Assembly (NCBI GenBank): GCA_050187415.1
Contig: JBFWXN010000008.1
Span: 1-64,000, forward strand
DNA length: 64,000 nt
Direction of reading: 5' to 3'
Origin: Ga0077555 sp050187415
GTDB lineage: Bacteria > Pseudomonadota > Alphaproteobacteria > Rhizobiales > Hyphomicrobiaceae
Below, one piece after another: positions 14,111 to 22,904 of this stretch; within the stretch, counting starts at the first letter, position 1, and each line of letters opens with the position of its first letter. The notes beneath the pieces were generated by a model. It was not told the origin of the DNA. It worked only from the letters and a program-made list of their open reading frames with translations, and made no database searches. The translations under genes were made by a program, and so were the position numbers.

Positions 14111-17100
14111 GCGAGCTTTCCACGGCAAGTGGGGAGGCCGAGCGTGAAGCAGTCGATCTCGGCATTTCCGGTCGCTTGACGCGAGCCTTCATTGGCTCTC
14201 CGCTGACACCGTTGTTCCTGCTTGCGGCGCTAGCGCTCGGGCTGATCGCACTCTGGGCGCTGCCGCGCGAGGAGGAGCCGCAGATCTCGGTGCCCATGGT
14301 CGACATCATGGTCCGCGCCGACGGTCTCCGGGCCGAGGATGCGGTTCGCCTCGTCACCGAGCCGCTCGAGACCATCGTCAAGGCCATCAACGGCGTCGAG
14401 CACGTCTATTCCAACACCGTCGACGACCGGGTGCTGGTGACGGCGCGGTTCCTGGTCGGCACGAAATCCGACGAAGCGATCCTGCGCGTGCATGAAAAAG
14501 TGCGCGCGAACATGGATCGCATTCCCATCGGCATTCCGGAACCCCTGATCGTCGGCCGAGGCATCGACGATGTTGCCATCGTCACGCTCACGCTCGCGCC
14601 GAAGAGCGAGGCCGCGGGGCGATACCAGGACAATGCGCTTTATCACATCGCGGAGAACCTGCAGATCGAGCTCGCCAAGCTCGAGAACGTGGGCCTCACC
14701 TACATTGCGGGGGGCCGGACGGACCAAATCCGCGTCGAGCCCGCCCCCGAGAAGCTGGCGCTCTACGGCGTCACCCTGCAGCAGCTCGTGTCGAAAGTGC
14801 AGCAGGCGAACCGCTCCTTCCTCGCCGGACGCGTGCGCGACGAGAACCGTAGTATTGCTGTGGCCGCCGGTCAGACGCTTTCCGGCATTCCCGACATCGG
14901 CCTGCTGGTCATCGGAACTCGCGACGGCCGCCCCGTCTACGTTCGCGACGTAGCGACGGTCGTCGTCGGTGCGAAGCCGCTCGAGCGGCAGGCCTGGCAC
15001 TTCCGGAAAGCGGCCGACGGCACTCTCGAGCGCGTGCCAGCCGTCACCGTGGCGATCGCAAAGCGCGCTGGCGCGAATGCCGTCGTCATCGGGGAGCGCA
15101 TCGTCGAGCGGCTGGCGGAGTTGCAGGACAAGCTCATCCCCCACGACGTCGAAGCCGTCGTCACGCGCAACTACGGCGAGACCGCCAACGAGAAGGCAAA
15201 TGAGCTTCTTTATCACCTCGCGCTCGCCACAGTCTCCATCGTGCTGCTCGTCGGCATCGCCATCGGCTGGCGTGAGGCAGGCGTCGTCGCGATCGTCATC
15301 CCGGTCACGATCCTCTTCACGATGTTCGCGTCGTGGATCATGGGGTACACCATAAATCGGGTGAGCTTGTTCGCGCTGATCTTCTCGATCGGCATCCTGG
15401 TCGATGACGCCATCGTGGTGATCGAGAACATCGCCCGGCACTGGGCCATGCAAGATGGACGCAGTCGGGCCCAGGCCGCCATCGAAGCCGTCGCAGAGGT
15501 CGGCAATCCGACCATCGTCGCGACCCTTACGGTCGTAGCGGCCCTGCTGCCGATGCTGTTCGTGTCTGGCTTGATGGGGCCCTACATGAGCCCGATCCCG
15601 GCCAACGCCTCCTCGGCGATGATCCTTTCCTTCTTCGTCGCCGTGATCGTAACGCCGTGGCTGATGCTGCGCTTTGGCGGTGCCGCGCACGCTTCCGACG
15701 GCGACGGGCACCATGCCGGCGGAGGATTGCTCGGTCGCGTCTATGCGGCTGTAGCCCGGCCGGTCATCGCGACGCGGGGGAACGCATGGATATTCCTGTC
15801 GCTGGTTGGGGTCGCGACGCTGCTGTCACTCTCACTGTTCGCGCTCAAGCTGGTGACGGTCAAGCTGCTGCCGTTCGACAACAAGTCCGAGCTGCAAGTT
15901 GTCGTGGATCTGCCGCGCGGCTCCTCGCTCGAGGAGACGGACCGCGTTCTGCAGCAGGCGGCGCTGCGTCTCGCCGATCTCCAGGAACTTTCGTCGGTCC
16001 AGTCATATGCCGGCACCGCCGCGCCCTTCAATTTCAATGGCCTCGTCCGGCACTACTATCTGAGAGGCGATGCCGAGCAGGGCGACCTGCAGATCAATCT
16101 GTCGCCCAAGTCGGAGCGCAAGCGGACAAGCCACGAGATCGCCCTCGACGTGCGGCAGCGTCTGAATGGCCTCGCGGTTCCAGCGAGAACATCGATCAAG
16201 GTCGTCGAGGTGCCACCCGGTCCGCCCGTCATCTCGACGCTGCTCGCTGAAATCTATGGGCCCGACGCCGAGACCCGGCGCGCCGTAGCGGCCGAGGTAC
16301 GCGCGATCTTCAAAACCGTGCCGTTCATCGTCGATGACGACGACAGCTTCGGCGTCCAGGCGCCGCGCAAGCGCATCTCGATCAACCCGTACAATCTCGA
16401 ATTCTACAAGGTCGACGAGCGCGATGTTTACGACACTCTGCAGGCGTTCCTCGGCGGCGTGCCCGTCGGTTATTCACACCGCGGCGGTGGGCGTCACCCG
16501 ATCGAGATCGCCGTGCAGCTGCCGCGAGCGGCGCTCGCCATGACGGCACGGACGCTGTCGACGCCGGTGCCGGCCAATGCGCTACCGGGCGATCGTGCCA
16601 TCGTGGAACTGGGCGATGTCGTCAACGTCAATGATGAGAAAGCGTCATTCCCGATCTTCCGCCACAACGGCCATCCCGCCGAAATGGTCATGGCCGAGCT
16701 TGCGGGCTCTTTCGAGGCGCCGATCTACGGGATGCTGGCAGTCGCCGATAAGATCGGCACACATGACTGGGGCAAGCTCGGCAAGCCGGAAATTGCGCTG
16801 CACGGCCAGCCCCGCGACGACGCAAAACCCGTGCTGCTCTGGGATGGCGAGTGGGAGGTGACCTACGTGACCTTCCGGGACATGGGCGCCGCATTCGCTG
16901 TGGCGCTGCTCGGCATCTATATCCTGGTCGTGGCGCAGTTCGGCTCGTTCAAGCTGCCGCTCGTGATCTTGACGCCCGTGCCGCTGACACTGATCGGCAT
17001 CATGCTCGGCCACTGGCTACTCGGCGCCGCCTTCACGGCGACGTCGATGATCGGGTTCATCGCGCTCGCCGGCATCATCGTGCGAAACTCGATCCTGCTC

Positions 17101-17358
17101 GTCGATTTCATCCTGCATGCGCGCACGGCCGGGAAACCCCTGCGCGACGTGTTGATCGAGGCCGGCTCGGTGCGCTTCAAGCCGATCCTGCTCACAGCTC
17201 TTGCTGCCATGATCGGAGCGGCCGTCATCCTGGCGGACCCGATTTTCCAGGGGCTTGCAATCTCGCTGCTATTCGGTCTCGCGTCGTCCACATTGCTCAC
17301 CGTGCTCGTGATCCCTGCGATCTACGTGGTTCTGCGAGACGACACGCGTACGGTTTGA
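14107..17358 (+). CDS. RND efflux pump, inner-membrane permease
   Basis: The 1083-residue protein is a complete AcrB-type permease: a first transmembrane helix with PLFLLAALALGLIALWALPREEEP, two large periplasmic loops and two six-helix bundles. The proton-relay aspartates are visible as D433-D434 in GILVDDAIVVIEN. The start was set at the ATG overlapping the adaptor stop, because the open frame upstream to 13900 lies inside that gene. The type with the REEEPQISVP segment is common in operons with a single adaptor. The exported substrate is unknown; context points to sulfide-related or electrophile stress rather than to a classical antibiotic pump (inference). Confidence 0.93.
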   Translation: MSELSTASGEAEREAVDLGISGRLTRAFIGSPLTPLFLLAALALGLIALWALPREEEPQISVPMVDIMVRADGLRAEDAVRLVTEPLETIVKAINGVEHVYSNTVDDRVLVTARFLVGTKSDEAILRVHEKVRANMDRIPIGIPEPLIVGRGIDDVAIVTLTLAPKSEAAGRYQDNALYHIAENLQIELAKLENVGLTYIAGGRTDQIRVEPAPEKLALYGVTLQQLVSKVQQANRSFLAGRVRDENRSIAVAAGQTLSGIPDIGLLVIGTRDGRPVYVRDVATVVVGAKPLERQAWHFRKAADGTLERVPAVTVAIAKRAGANAVVIGERIVERLAELQDKLIPHDVEAVVTRNYGETANEKANELLYHLALATVSIVLLVGIAIGWREAGVVAIVIPVTILFTMFASWIMGYTINRVSLFALIFSIGILVDDAIVVIENIARHWAMQDGRSRAQAAIEAVAEVGNPTIVATLTVVAALLPMLFVSGLMGPYMSPIPANASSAMILSFFVAVIVTPWLMLRFGGAAHASDGDGHHAGGGLLGRVYAAVARPVIATRGNAWIFLSLVGVATLLSLSLFALKLVTVKLLPFDNKSELQVVVDLPRGSSLEETDRVLQQAALRLADLQELSSVQSYAGTAAPFNFNGLVRHYYLRGDAEQGDLQINLSPKSERKRTSHEIALDVRQRLNGLAVPARTSIKVVEVPPGPPVISTLLAEIYGPDAETRRAVAAEVRAIFKTVPFIVDDDDSFGVQAPRKRISINPYNLEFYKVDERDVYDTLQAFLGGVPVGYSHRGGGRHPIEIAVQLPRAALAMTARTLSTPVPANALPGDRAIVELGDVVNVNDEKASFPIFRHNGHPAEMVMAELAGSFEAPIYGMLAVADKIGTHDWGKLGKPEIALHGQPRDDAKPVLLWDGEWEVTYVTFRDMGAAFAVALLGIYILVVAQFGSFKLPLVILTPVPLTLIGIMLGHWLLGAAFTATSMIGFIALAGIIVRNSILLVDFILHARTAGKPLRDVLIEAGSVRFKPILLTALAAMIGAAVILADPIFQGLAISLLFGLASSTLLTVLVIPAIYVVLRDDTRTV

Positions 17359-17377
17359 GCGCCAAAGGAGGACGGTC

Positions 17378-18088
17378 GTGAACATCAATTCGAGGTCGAA
17401 CGCCCTGCCGAATCTCGGCCCCGAAGTCTATGAGCAGTGGCGCCAGAGCGATCTCGGCGCCATTACTGAAGACCTGCAATCACGCCTCCTCCTCCGACTG
17501 ATCGGTGGCGTTGCATCGAAGGCCGTGCTCGATGTCGGATGTGGCGACGGCACGTTCGCGATCGAACTGGCACAGCGCGGAGGGTCCGTGTCGGCCATCG
17601 ATGCTTCGTGCGAGATGATCGACGCTGCTCGCAAGATCGCCAAGGCGCGCCAGGTTCAGATCGCGTTCGACGTATCTGCGGCTCAGGCACTGCCCTTCCC
17701 GCAGGCAAGCTTCGATGTCGTGGTCGCCAAGACAGTGCTCTGCTTCGTCGACGATGCCGCGCCCGTTTTCGCCGAATTGGCGCGCGTCCTGCGGCCCGGC
17801 GGTAAACTGGTGATCGGCGAGCTTGGGCGCTGGAGCACCTGGGCCGCGAGCCGCCGTATCAGGAGCTGGCTCGGCTCCGCTCTATGGAAGCGCGGACGCT
17901 TCCGCACGCCCGCCGAGTTGCAGGCACTTGCGCGTGCCGCGAGCCTGAACCCAAGTGCTGTCGTCGGCGCGATCTACTACCCGAGGTCGACGGTCCTTGC
18001 CCGCCTGATGGCGCCCTATGATGAGAGCATCGCCCATTTGACCACATTCGGCGCGGCCTTCCTCGGGCTCGAAGCGACGAAACAGTAA
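17378..18088 (+). CDS. Class I SAM-dependent methyltransferase
   Basis: The 236-residue protein has motif I VLDVGCGDGTFAIEL (about residues 50-64), the acidic end of strand 2 (VSAIDAS), ALPFPQASFDVVVAKTVLCF and RVLRPGGKLVIGELG, the standard type-11 methyltransferase order. The GTG start at 17378 has AAAGGAGG at optimal distance. It lies 19 bp after the RND permease and is likely co-transcribed. The substrate is unknown. Methylation of a thiol or other toxic compound before export is conceivable from its place but not shown. Confidence 0.9.
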   Translation: MNINSRSNALPNLGPEVYEQWRQSDLGAITEDLQSRLLLRLIGGVASKAVLDVGCGDGTFAIELAQRGGSVSAIDASCEMIDAARKIAKARQVQIAFDVSAAQALPFPQASFDVVVAKTVLCFVDDAAPVFAELARVLRPGGKLVIGELGRWSTWAASRRIRSWLGSALWKRGRFRTPAELQALARAASLNPSAVVGAIYYPRSTVLARLMAPYDESIAHLTTFGAAFLGLEATKQ

Positions 18089-18283
18089 CTCGATGGGCAT
18101 TCGACATGATTACGACTTTGGCCGCAAACAGTGACCATTGCGCGGCTGCGCGCACTTAGCCGCTGTCGGCCGTGACGGGATCGCTGGCGATGTCAGCCCA
18201 ACGATATGGGAGAGATCGCCGCGATTGGCGCCGCTCGCCGAGATGTTGCATGCGACACGCCGGGCGGCTGATGAGCCTTCAAT

Positions 18284-19831
18284 TTACCTCTCACGGAGGC
18301 CTGACGCTTCCTCGACTCGGCCGGGCGTTATGCGCAGCGACCGGAACAAAATCTCGCCGCTGGCAAACCGTTCGGAGGCTGACCGGGCATCGTGAATAAG
18401 ACGCAGACGCTGAGCTTCGCAGCTTCCGTCATCGGGGATGTTGACGTCGAATGAGAAGGCGCGCCAATCGCGCGGCGCGCCAAAGAGCTGGTCCGAAGCA
18501 CCGGCGACCCGCCCAGCGAAGCACGTGATCTGCCAGCGCAGGCCGCGTTTGGCTGCCATGCCGCCTTTCTCCAGGCCAGAGAAGCGATAGGAGCCGGGGC
18601 GCAGAAAGGTCACCTGGGAAAGCCCCCCAAATATCACCTGCCCAATTCCAAAGCGGACCCTGAGTACGCGCTCGTGGAAATCGACCAAGACGTTGGCGGA
18701 ACGCGATAGCGACCAGTTAAACGGGCTGCGGCCTGGGGGCTTGCTGAAGTCGAGATTATTGACCGCGCTTACCTCAGTGATTTCTTTAGGCGACAGCAGT
18801 TGCAGCCAAATATTGTAAGCTCCTCCAGCCGATTTGTCAGCGGCGATACGAGCCCACAATATGGGAGCGAGTTCCGACTCGCTAACATTGCCGCCTTTCG
18901 ACCGGAGCTGCTGAAACAATGCGAGAGGCGCGTCCGAGGCGCCCATCATCTGGCCGCTCAAAGATGCAAAGAAGATCCAGCGCCAGCTCGGATTACGTGC
19001 CAGTGTCTCCGCCACCGCCTCTCGGCCCTCGGAGACCAAGACCAACGAATAGAGATAGCGCAGGGTGTAGCGGTTCAGCGCCGGCTGCGTATTCAACAGT
19101 TCGTCGGCCAGTTGCACGACCTCGGCATAATTGCCCCTCTCGTGAGCCTGATGGAGCAACAGAAATACAGCAACGGACTCGCGGCGCGAGCGGGCGACAG
19201 CCTCGATCAGGGCATCACGACTGGCCTTGGAATCGTCAGTCGTCTCGCCAAGCAGGCGATAGGCCGTCGCGTTCAGCGGGTCTTGCGCGATGACGCGACG
19301 GGCGAGATCGCGAATGCCGGCACGCAGCTCCGCAATATTCTCAGACGTCTTGCGCGGAGCACTTTCCGGTGAGGCGCCGGGCTGAAATCTCTCGAGACCC
19401 ACCGTATCCGCCTCGACCAGCCCGGCTGACGTCGCGTCAGAGCGACTTTTGACTAAGGCACCTTCCGCCACACCGCTTTCAACGTCGGCGGCTGCATCCG
19501 CGTGCGCGTTCGTCGTCGGTCGCGCCTCATCCTCCGACGACTTGGTGGCGGCAGCGAGCGCTCGACGCTGTTCAAGGGCGAGCGTGATCAATGCCTTCGG
19601 ATGGTCGCCGTAGAGCAAGAGCGCCACCCGCGGATAACTTATGGCTAAAGCCATAGGCAGCGAGGACTTTGCGATGAATGCGCTCAGCAGCAGTCCCAGA
19701 CTAACGAGCGCTACGGTTCGGAGCGGGTGCACGGCGACCATGAGCCAGAGATTGCGGCTCCTTCGCTGACGGTGCTGCCGAGGAAGACAATTGCGAGATT
19801 TTCGGCGGCTGCTGGCGAAGAGAACATTCAT
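18284..19831 (-). CDS. Hypothetical EPS-locus protein with one TM segment and TPR-like helices
   Basis: The 515-residue product has a very basic N-terminus (SSRRKSRNCLPRQHRQRRSR), one membrane segment (VALVSLGLLLSAFIA) and a long, probably periplasmic part. Its centre (DLARRVIAQDPLNATAYRLL and following helices) resembles TPR-type repeats of EPS-associated proteins. The C-terminal 150 residues (RFGIGQVIFGGLSQVTFLRP...) look beta-rich. I do not recognise a named family. The ATG at 19831 overlaps the stop of the J-domain gene (ATGA), so it is translationally coupled to it. It is the last gene of the EPS regulation/export block. A scaffold role in export is a guess. Confidence 0.75.
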   Translation of the reverse strand: MNVLFASSRRKSRNCLPRQHRQRRSRNLWLMVAVHPLRTVALVSLGLLLSAFIAKSSLPMALAISYPRVALLLYGDHPKALITLALEQRRALAAATKSSEDEARPTTNAHADAAADVESGVAEGALVKSRSDATSAGLVEADTVGLERFQPGASPESAPRKTSENIAELRAGIRDLARRVIAQDPLNATAYRLLGETTDDSKASRDALIEAVARSRRESVAVFLLLHQAHERGNYAEVVQLADELLNTQPALNRYTLRYLYSLVLVSEGREAVAETLARNPSWRWIFFASLSGQMMGASDAPLALFQQLRSKGGNVSESELAPILWARIAADKSAGGAYNIWLQLLSPKEITEVSAVNNLDFSKPPGRSPFNWSLSRSANVLVDFHERVLRVRFGIGQVIFGGLSQVTFLRPGSYRFSGLEKGGMAAKRGLRWQITCFAGRVAGASDQLFGAPRDWRAFSFDVNIPDDGSCEAQRLRLIHDARSASERFASGEILFRSLRITPGRVEEASGLRER

Positions 19832-20505
19832 GTATTGCTCTTGAAAAGTCGGACGAAGCGCACCCAAAATGGACCACCCTGGAGCTTGCGCACACGCAAC
19901 GGGGGGCCGGGCCGCGAGCGAGAAGTAGACGCCTCCCCACGTCTGCTCCTCAGGTCGGCAGCTGCCCCATCCCCCGAGTCCTCGCGCTTGCCAAATGCAG
20001 CCGCTGTGGCGCCAATATGAATTGACTTGCGTTCGATTTTCCCCGGCGATGGCGCCGCGGGGGGATGCCGGCGGTCATAAGCGCGCCGACGCTCCGCGGT
20101 CTTGAGATCCTCCCAGGCCCGCGTCACGCGGCTGCTGAACACTTCGCGGTCGATGGCCGCGCGATGGCCCTGCATCTGACGGTCGGGATGAAGCCAGCGC
20201 ATCAACTGCGCCATGTTGTGGCGCAGGTCCTCATACGTCGAGCTTTTCGTGCCGCCCAGCACCCGATAGCTGTCGGATTGATAGTCGAGCAGCACCTGCT
20301 CGACGAAGAAGGCAGCCGCTTCCTGCAATCTGGCTCGCGACTGGCCGGTAGCCCGCTGCGCTCGCGTGAGCGCATCCTCGTCCCCCCCGACAATAGCAAG
20401 CATAACGCGCGTGCCGCTCGGAAGTTCAGCGCGTTGGTATGCGCGCACCGAGACCGGATCATTCAGCAGCGCCAGCGCTGCGTCGAGTGCGGGAGACTTC
20501 ACCAT
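19828..20505 (-). CDS. J-domain (DnaJ-like) protein of the EPS locus
   Basis: The 225-residue protein contains a single J domain (about residues 78-146). It begins SYRVLGGTKSSTYEDL, has the HPD tripeptide at 106-108 in RWLHPDRQ, and ends AWEDLKTAERRRAYDRR. There is no glycine-rich, zinc-finger or client-binding domain, so it would act as a specialised co-chaperone that recruits DnaK to one client. The C-terminal 80 residues are basic and low-complexity. It starts 3 bp after the BY-kinase gene and overlaps the next gene, so the kinase, its neighbours or the secretion machinery are the probable clients. This pairing is inferred. Confidence 0.85.
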   Translation of the reverse strand: MVKSPALDAALALLNDPVSVRAYQRAELPSGTRVMLAIVGGDEDALTRAQRATGQSRARLQEAAAFFVEQVLLDYQSDSYRVLGGTKSSTYEDLRHNMAQLMRWLHPDRQMQGHRAAIDREVFSSRVTRAWEDLKTAERRRAYDRRHPPAAPSPGKIERKSIHIGATAAAFGKREDSGDGAAADLRSRRGEASTSRSRPGPPLRVRKLQGGPFWVRFVRLFKSNT

Positions 20506-20508
20506 CGC

Positions 20509-22860
20509 CTAAACAATTTGGGATTTGTTCGGCCTGACGTCTCGAGAGTCGAAGCTTGGCAGACGCCACTTTTTCGCCGGCCGGGCATTATCCGCCTGTT
20601 CTTCGCCAGCGTCGTAGCCGCCGGAATAACCATAACCATAACCGTAACCATAGCCTGACGTGCCGGCGTCGAACTTGGTCAGCACCAGACCGATTGTCTG
20701 GGCTCGGGCCATTTGCAAGCGGCGGAGCGCGCCACGGAGTATGCTGCGCCGGGCATCGCCCGCACCGACGACGAAAACGGTGGCAGACGCAGCCGCGCCG
20801 AGGAGCTGAGCATCGGCCAGCCCCAGCATCGGCGGGCTATCGAAAATAATGAGGTCGTAGATCTCAAGCCCAAGAGAGATGAGCGAGAACACATGTGTGC
20901 CGGCCAGGATGTCGGCCGCGTTCGGGGGCAGCGGCCCCGACGCCATGAACCAGAGATTTGGAATGTCGGTCGGCTGGACCACATCGTGAAGGGTGGCCAT
21001 ACCGGTCAGACAGTTTGTCAGACCGAATGCATTGTCATGGCCGAGCTTGATATGCAGTGATGGCCGGCGCAGATCGGCGTCGATGATCAATACGCGCTTG
21101 CCGGTGACGGCGAAATGCCGTGCGAGCGCCACCGAAGTGCTGGACTTGCCCTCCTGCGCCTCCGCACTCGTGACGACGATGGTGCGCGGCAGCCCCACAT
21201 CGCTGGAGAATTGCAGTGACGTAGCGAGCGAGCGATACGCCTCGGCAACGCCAGATCGAGGATTGGCCAGTTCACCCAGCAACCCCTCGTTAAATCGTGT
21301 AACCGGTATTAGCCCGAGGATGGGCAATCCAGACGCCTTTTCCGCTTCATCCGGCGCTCGAATCCGGTCGTCGAGCAACTCGATCAAGTTGGCGCCGCCA
21401 AAGCCAAAGGCGAGACCAAGCATAAGCGATCCGGCGAGAATAATCATTACGCGCGGATGAGACGGCGACTCGGGCGCAAGTGCTCTGTCCACGATGAAGA
21501 CATTGTTCGTGCCGACTCCGCTAGCGACGTCGACTTCCTTATGGCGCTGAAGCAAATTGTTGTAGAGATTTCGATTCGTCTCAACCTCGCGCTGGAGTAT
21601 CCCGTAACGCACGCTTTTCTTTTGCAACTCGATCACCTGGGCACGCAGATCGTCGATGTGCGCACGCATCTGTTGTTCTTGTTTCATCGATGATTTGTAG
21701 GCCGCTCGAAGTGAGCGACGAATGGTCACCACCTCCTTGGCGAGTTGGCGGTTGATCTCGGCAATTTTATTCGAGATTTCCATCATCGTAGGGTAGCTCG
21801 GTTTGAGTATCTCGAGCTTTTCCTCGTAGACGCGGCGTAGATCGTTGCGCTGCGTGCGAAGTCCGTCGATGACGCTATTGGTAAGAAGCTGCGGCACGTC
21901 GATTGTCGTTGCGTTCTCTACCTGCATCCAGGTTTCTTCATCGCGAATGCGGGTGGAGATGAGCTGGCCGAGCGCAGTATTGGCTGCGGAAAGATTGGTC
22001 TCGGCATTAGAGACCCTATCGCTCGTATGGACCATATTTTCCTCTTCTGCGAACTTGATAAGGTCCTTTTCCGCCTCCTCGAGCCGCAGCTTGAGCTGTT
22101 TGATTTGGTCCTCTAGGAATATTTTGGCGTAGGCACTCGCCTCGAAGCGCTTGTCGAGATTGGACGCGACAAATGCGTCGGCATAGCTATTGGCTATCGT
22201 CGCTGCACGCTTCGGCGATGGATCGGTATAAATAATATCTATGAGGCGAGAGGCCGGAACCGGACGTATGTTGACCCGGTTCTGAACTCGCCGCACTGCA
22301 TAACCGCGAAGCTGGTCCTGTCTCTCGGCCTCCGCTACTTCCTTCGGTGCGCTGGAGAAGATCCCGAGCAGATGGCCGATAAGACCAGGCGAATTGGTTG
22401 TGAAATTCCCATCCTGGTCGAGCGACAGAGCGGCCACGACGCGCTCAGAAATGCCACGACTTCTCAGGAGTTCCTTTTGTGTCTTTTGAAATTCCGCGCC
22501 GCCCGTTTCAACAGGCGTCATTGTGCCATGGTCTACGACCTTGCCCGGTTCCTTATCGATCTGGATCCGCACGACAGCGGAATAGAGCGGGGTCGCGAGA
22601 AAGACATATGCAAGGCCGACGGCAAGAAAGATGCCGACCGTGCCTAGGATCAGCGCGTGCCACTTCAGCGCTACGGCGATCAGGTACCGCAATGTCAGTG
22701 CGAGTTCGGACTGGCCGTCGGGGGCCGAATCTCCGTAGCCTCCAGCCATTCCGTAGCTATAGTTTCCTCGTACTGCCGGCAAGCCGGGCGGCTCTGCGCG
22801 CGCTGGCAGAGTCCTGTCGCCCATACCTGGGCGGGCTGATTCCAAACTCTCGTCTCTCAT
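20509..22860 (-). CDS. Wzz-domain BY-type tyrosine autokinase (polysaccharide co-polymerase)
   Basis: The 783-residue protein joins a chain-length Wzz domain, with a first membrane helix near residue 70 (LILGTVGIFLAVGLAYVFL), a long coiled-coil periplasmic part and a second helix near 475, to a cytoplasmic BY-kinase. The kinase shows Walker A (AEAQEGKSSTSVALA, about 567-581), Walker A' (VLIIDADLRRP) and Walker B (LIIFDSPP). The tail has a tyrosine cluster, GYGYGYGYGYSGGY, the autophosphorylation sites of this family, encoded by hexanucleotide repeats. Such proteins set polymer length and switch export by phosphorylation cycles. The matching phosphatase is the CpsB homologue at 23638-24483. 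Confidence 0.95.
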   Translation of the reverse strand: MRDESLESARPGMGDRTLPARAEPPGLPAVRGNYSYGMAGGYGDSAPDGQSELALTLRYLIAVALKWHALILGTVGIFLAVGLAYVFLATPLYSAVVRIQIDKEPGKVVDHGTMTPVETGGAEFQKTQKELLRSRGISERVVAALSLDQDGNFTTNSPGLIGHLLGIFSSAPKEVAEAERQDQLRGYAVRRVQNRVNIRPVPASRLIDIIYTDPSPKRAATIANSYADAFVASNLDKRFEASAYAKIFLEDQIKQLKLRLEEAEKDLIKFAEEENMVHTSDRVSNAETNLSAANTALGQLISTRIRDEETWMQVENATTIDVPQLLTNSVIDGLRTQRNDLRRVYEEKLEILKPSYPTMMEISNKIAEINRQLAKEVVTIRRSLRAAYKSSMKQEQQMRAHIDDLRAQVIELQKKSVRYGILQREVETNRNLYNNLLQRHKEVDVASGVGTNNVFIVDRALAPESPSHPRVMIILAGSLMLGLAFGFGGANLIELLDDRIRAPDEAEKASGLPILGLIPVTRFNEGLLGELANPRSGVAEAYRSLATSLQFSSDVGLPRTIVVTSAEAQEGKSSTSVALARHFAVTGKRVLIIDADLRRPSLHIKLGHDNAFGLTNCLTGMATLHDVVQPTDIPNLWFMASGPLPPNAADILAGTHVFSLISLGLEIYDLIIFDSPPMLGLADAQLLGAAASATVFVVGAGDARRSILRGALRRLQMARAQTIGLVLTKFDAGTSGYGYGYGYGYSGGYDAGEEQADNARPAKKWRLPSFDSRDVRPNKSQIV
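20625..20656 (-). repeat. Hexanucleotide tandem repeat encoding the kinase tyrosine tail
   Basis: On the plus strand the sequence is a run of about five units of CATAAC, with one C-to-CG variant, giving alternating Gly-Tyr codons on the coding strand. The unit is a multiple of three, so slippage would change the number of Tyr residues without breaking the frame. Confidence 0.8.
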
Positions 22861-22904
22861 AATGCCTTCACTGTGTCAGTCACTCATGATGTGTTGCATG
22901 CGTC

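Noticed and set aside
14230..15714. 494-codon minus-strand open frame
   Set aside because: Shadow of the RND permease gene; composed of Asp/Arg/His-rich sequence without any recognisable motif.
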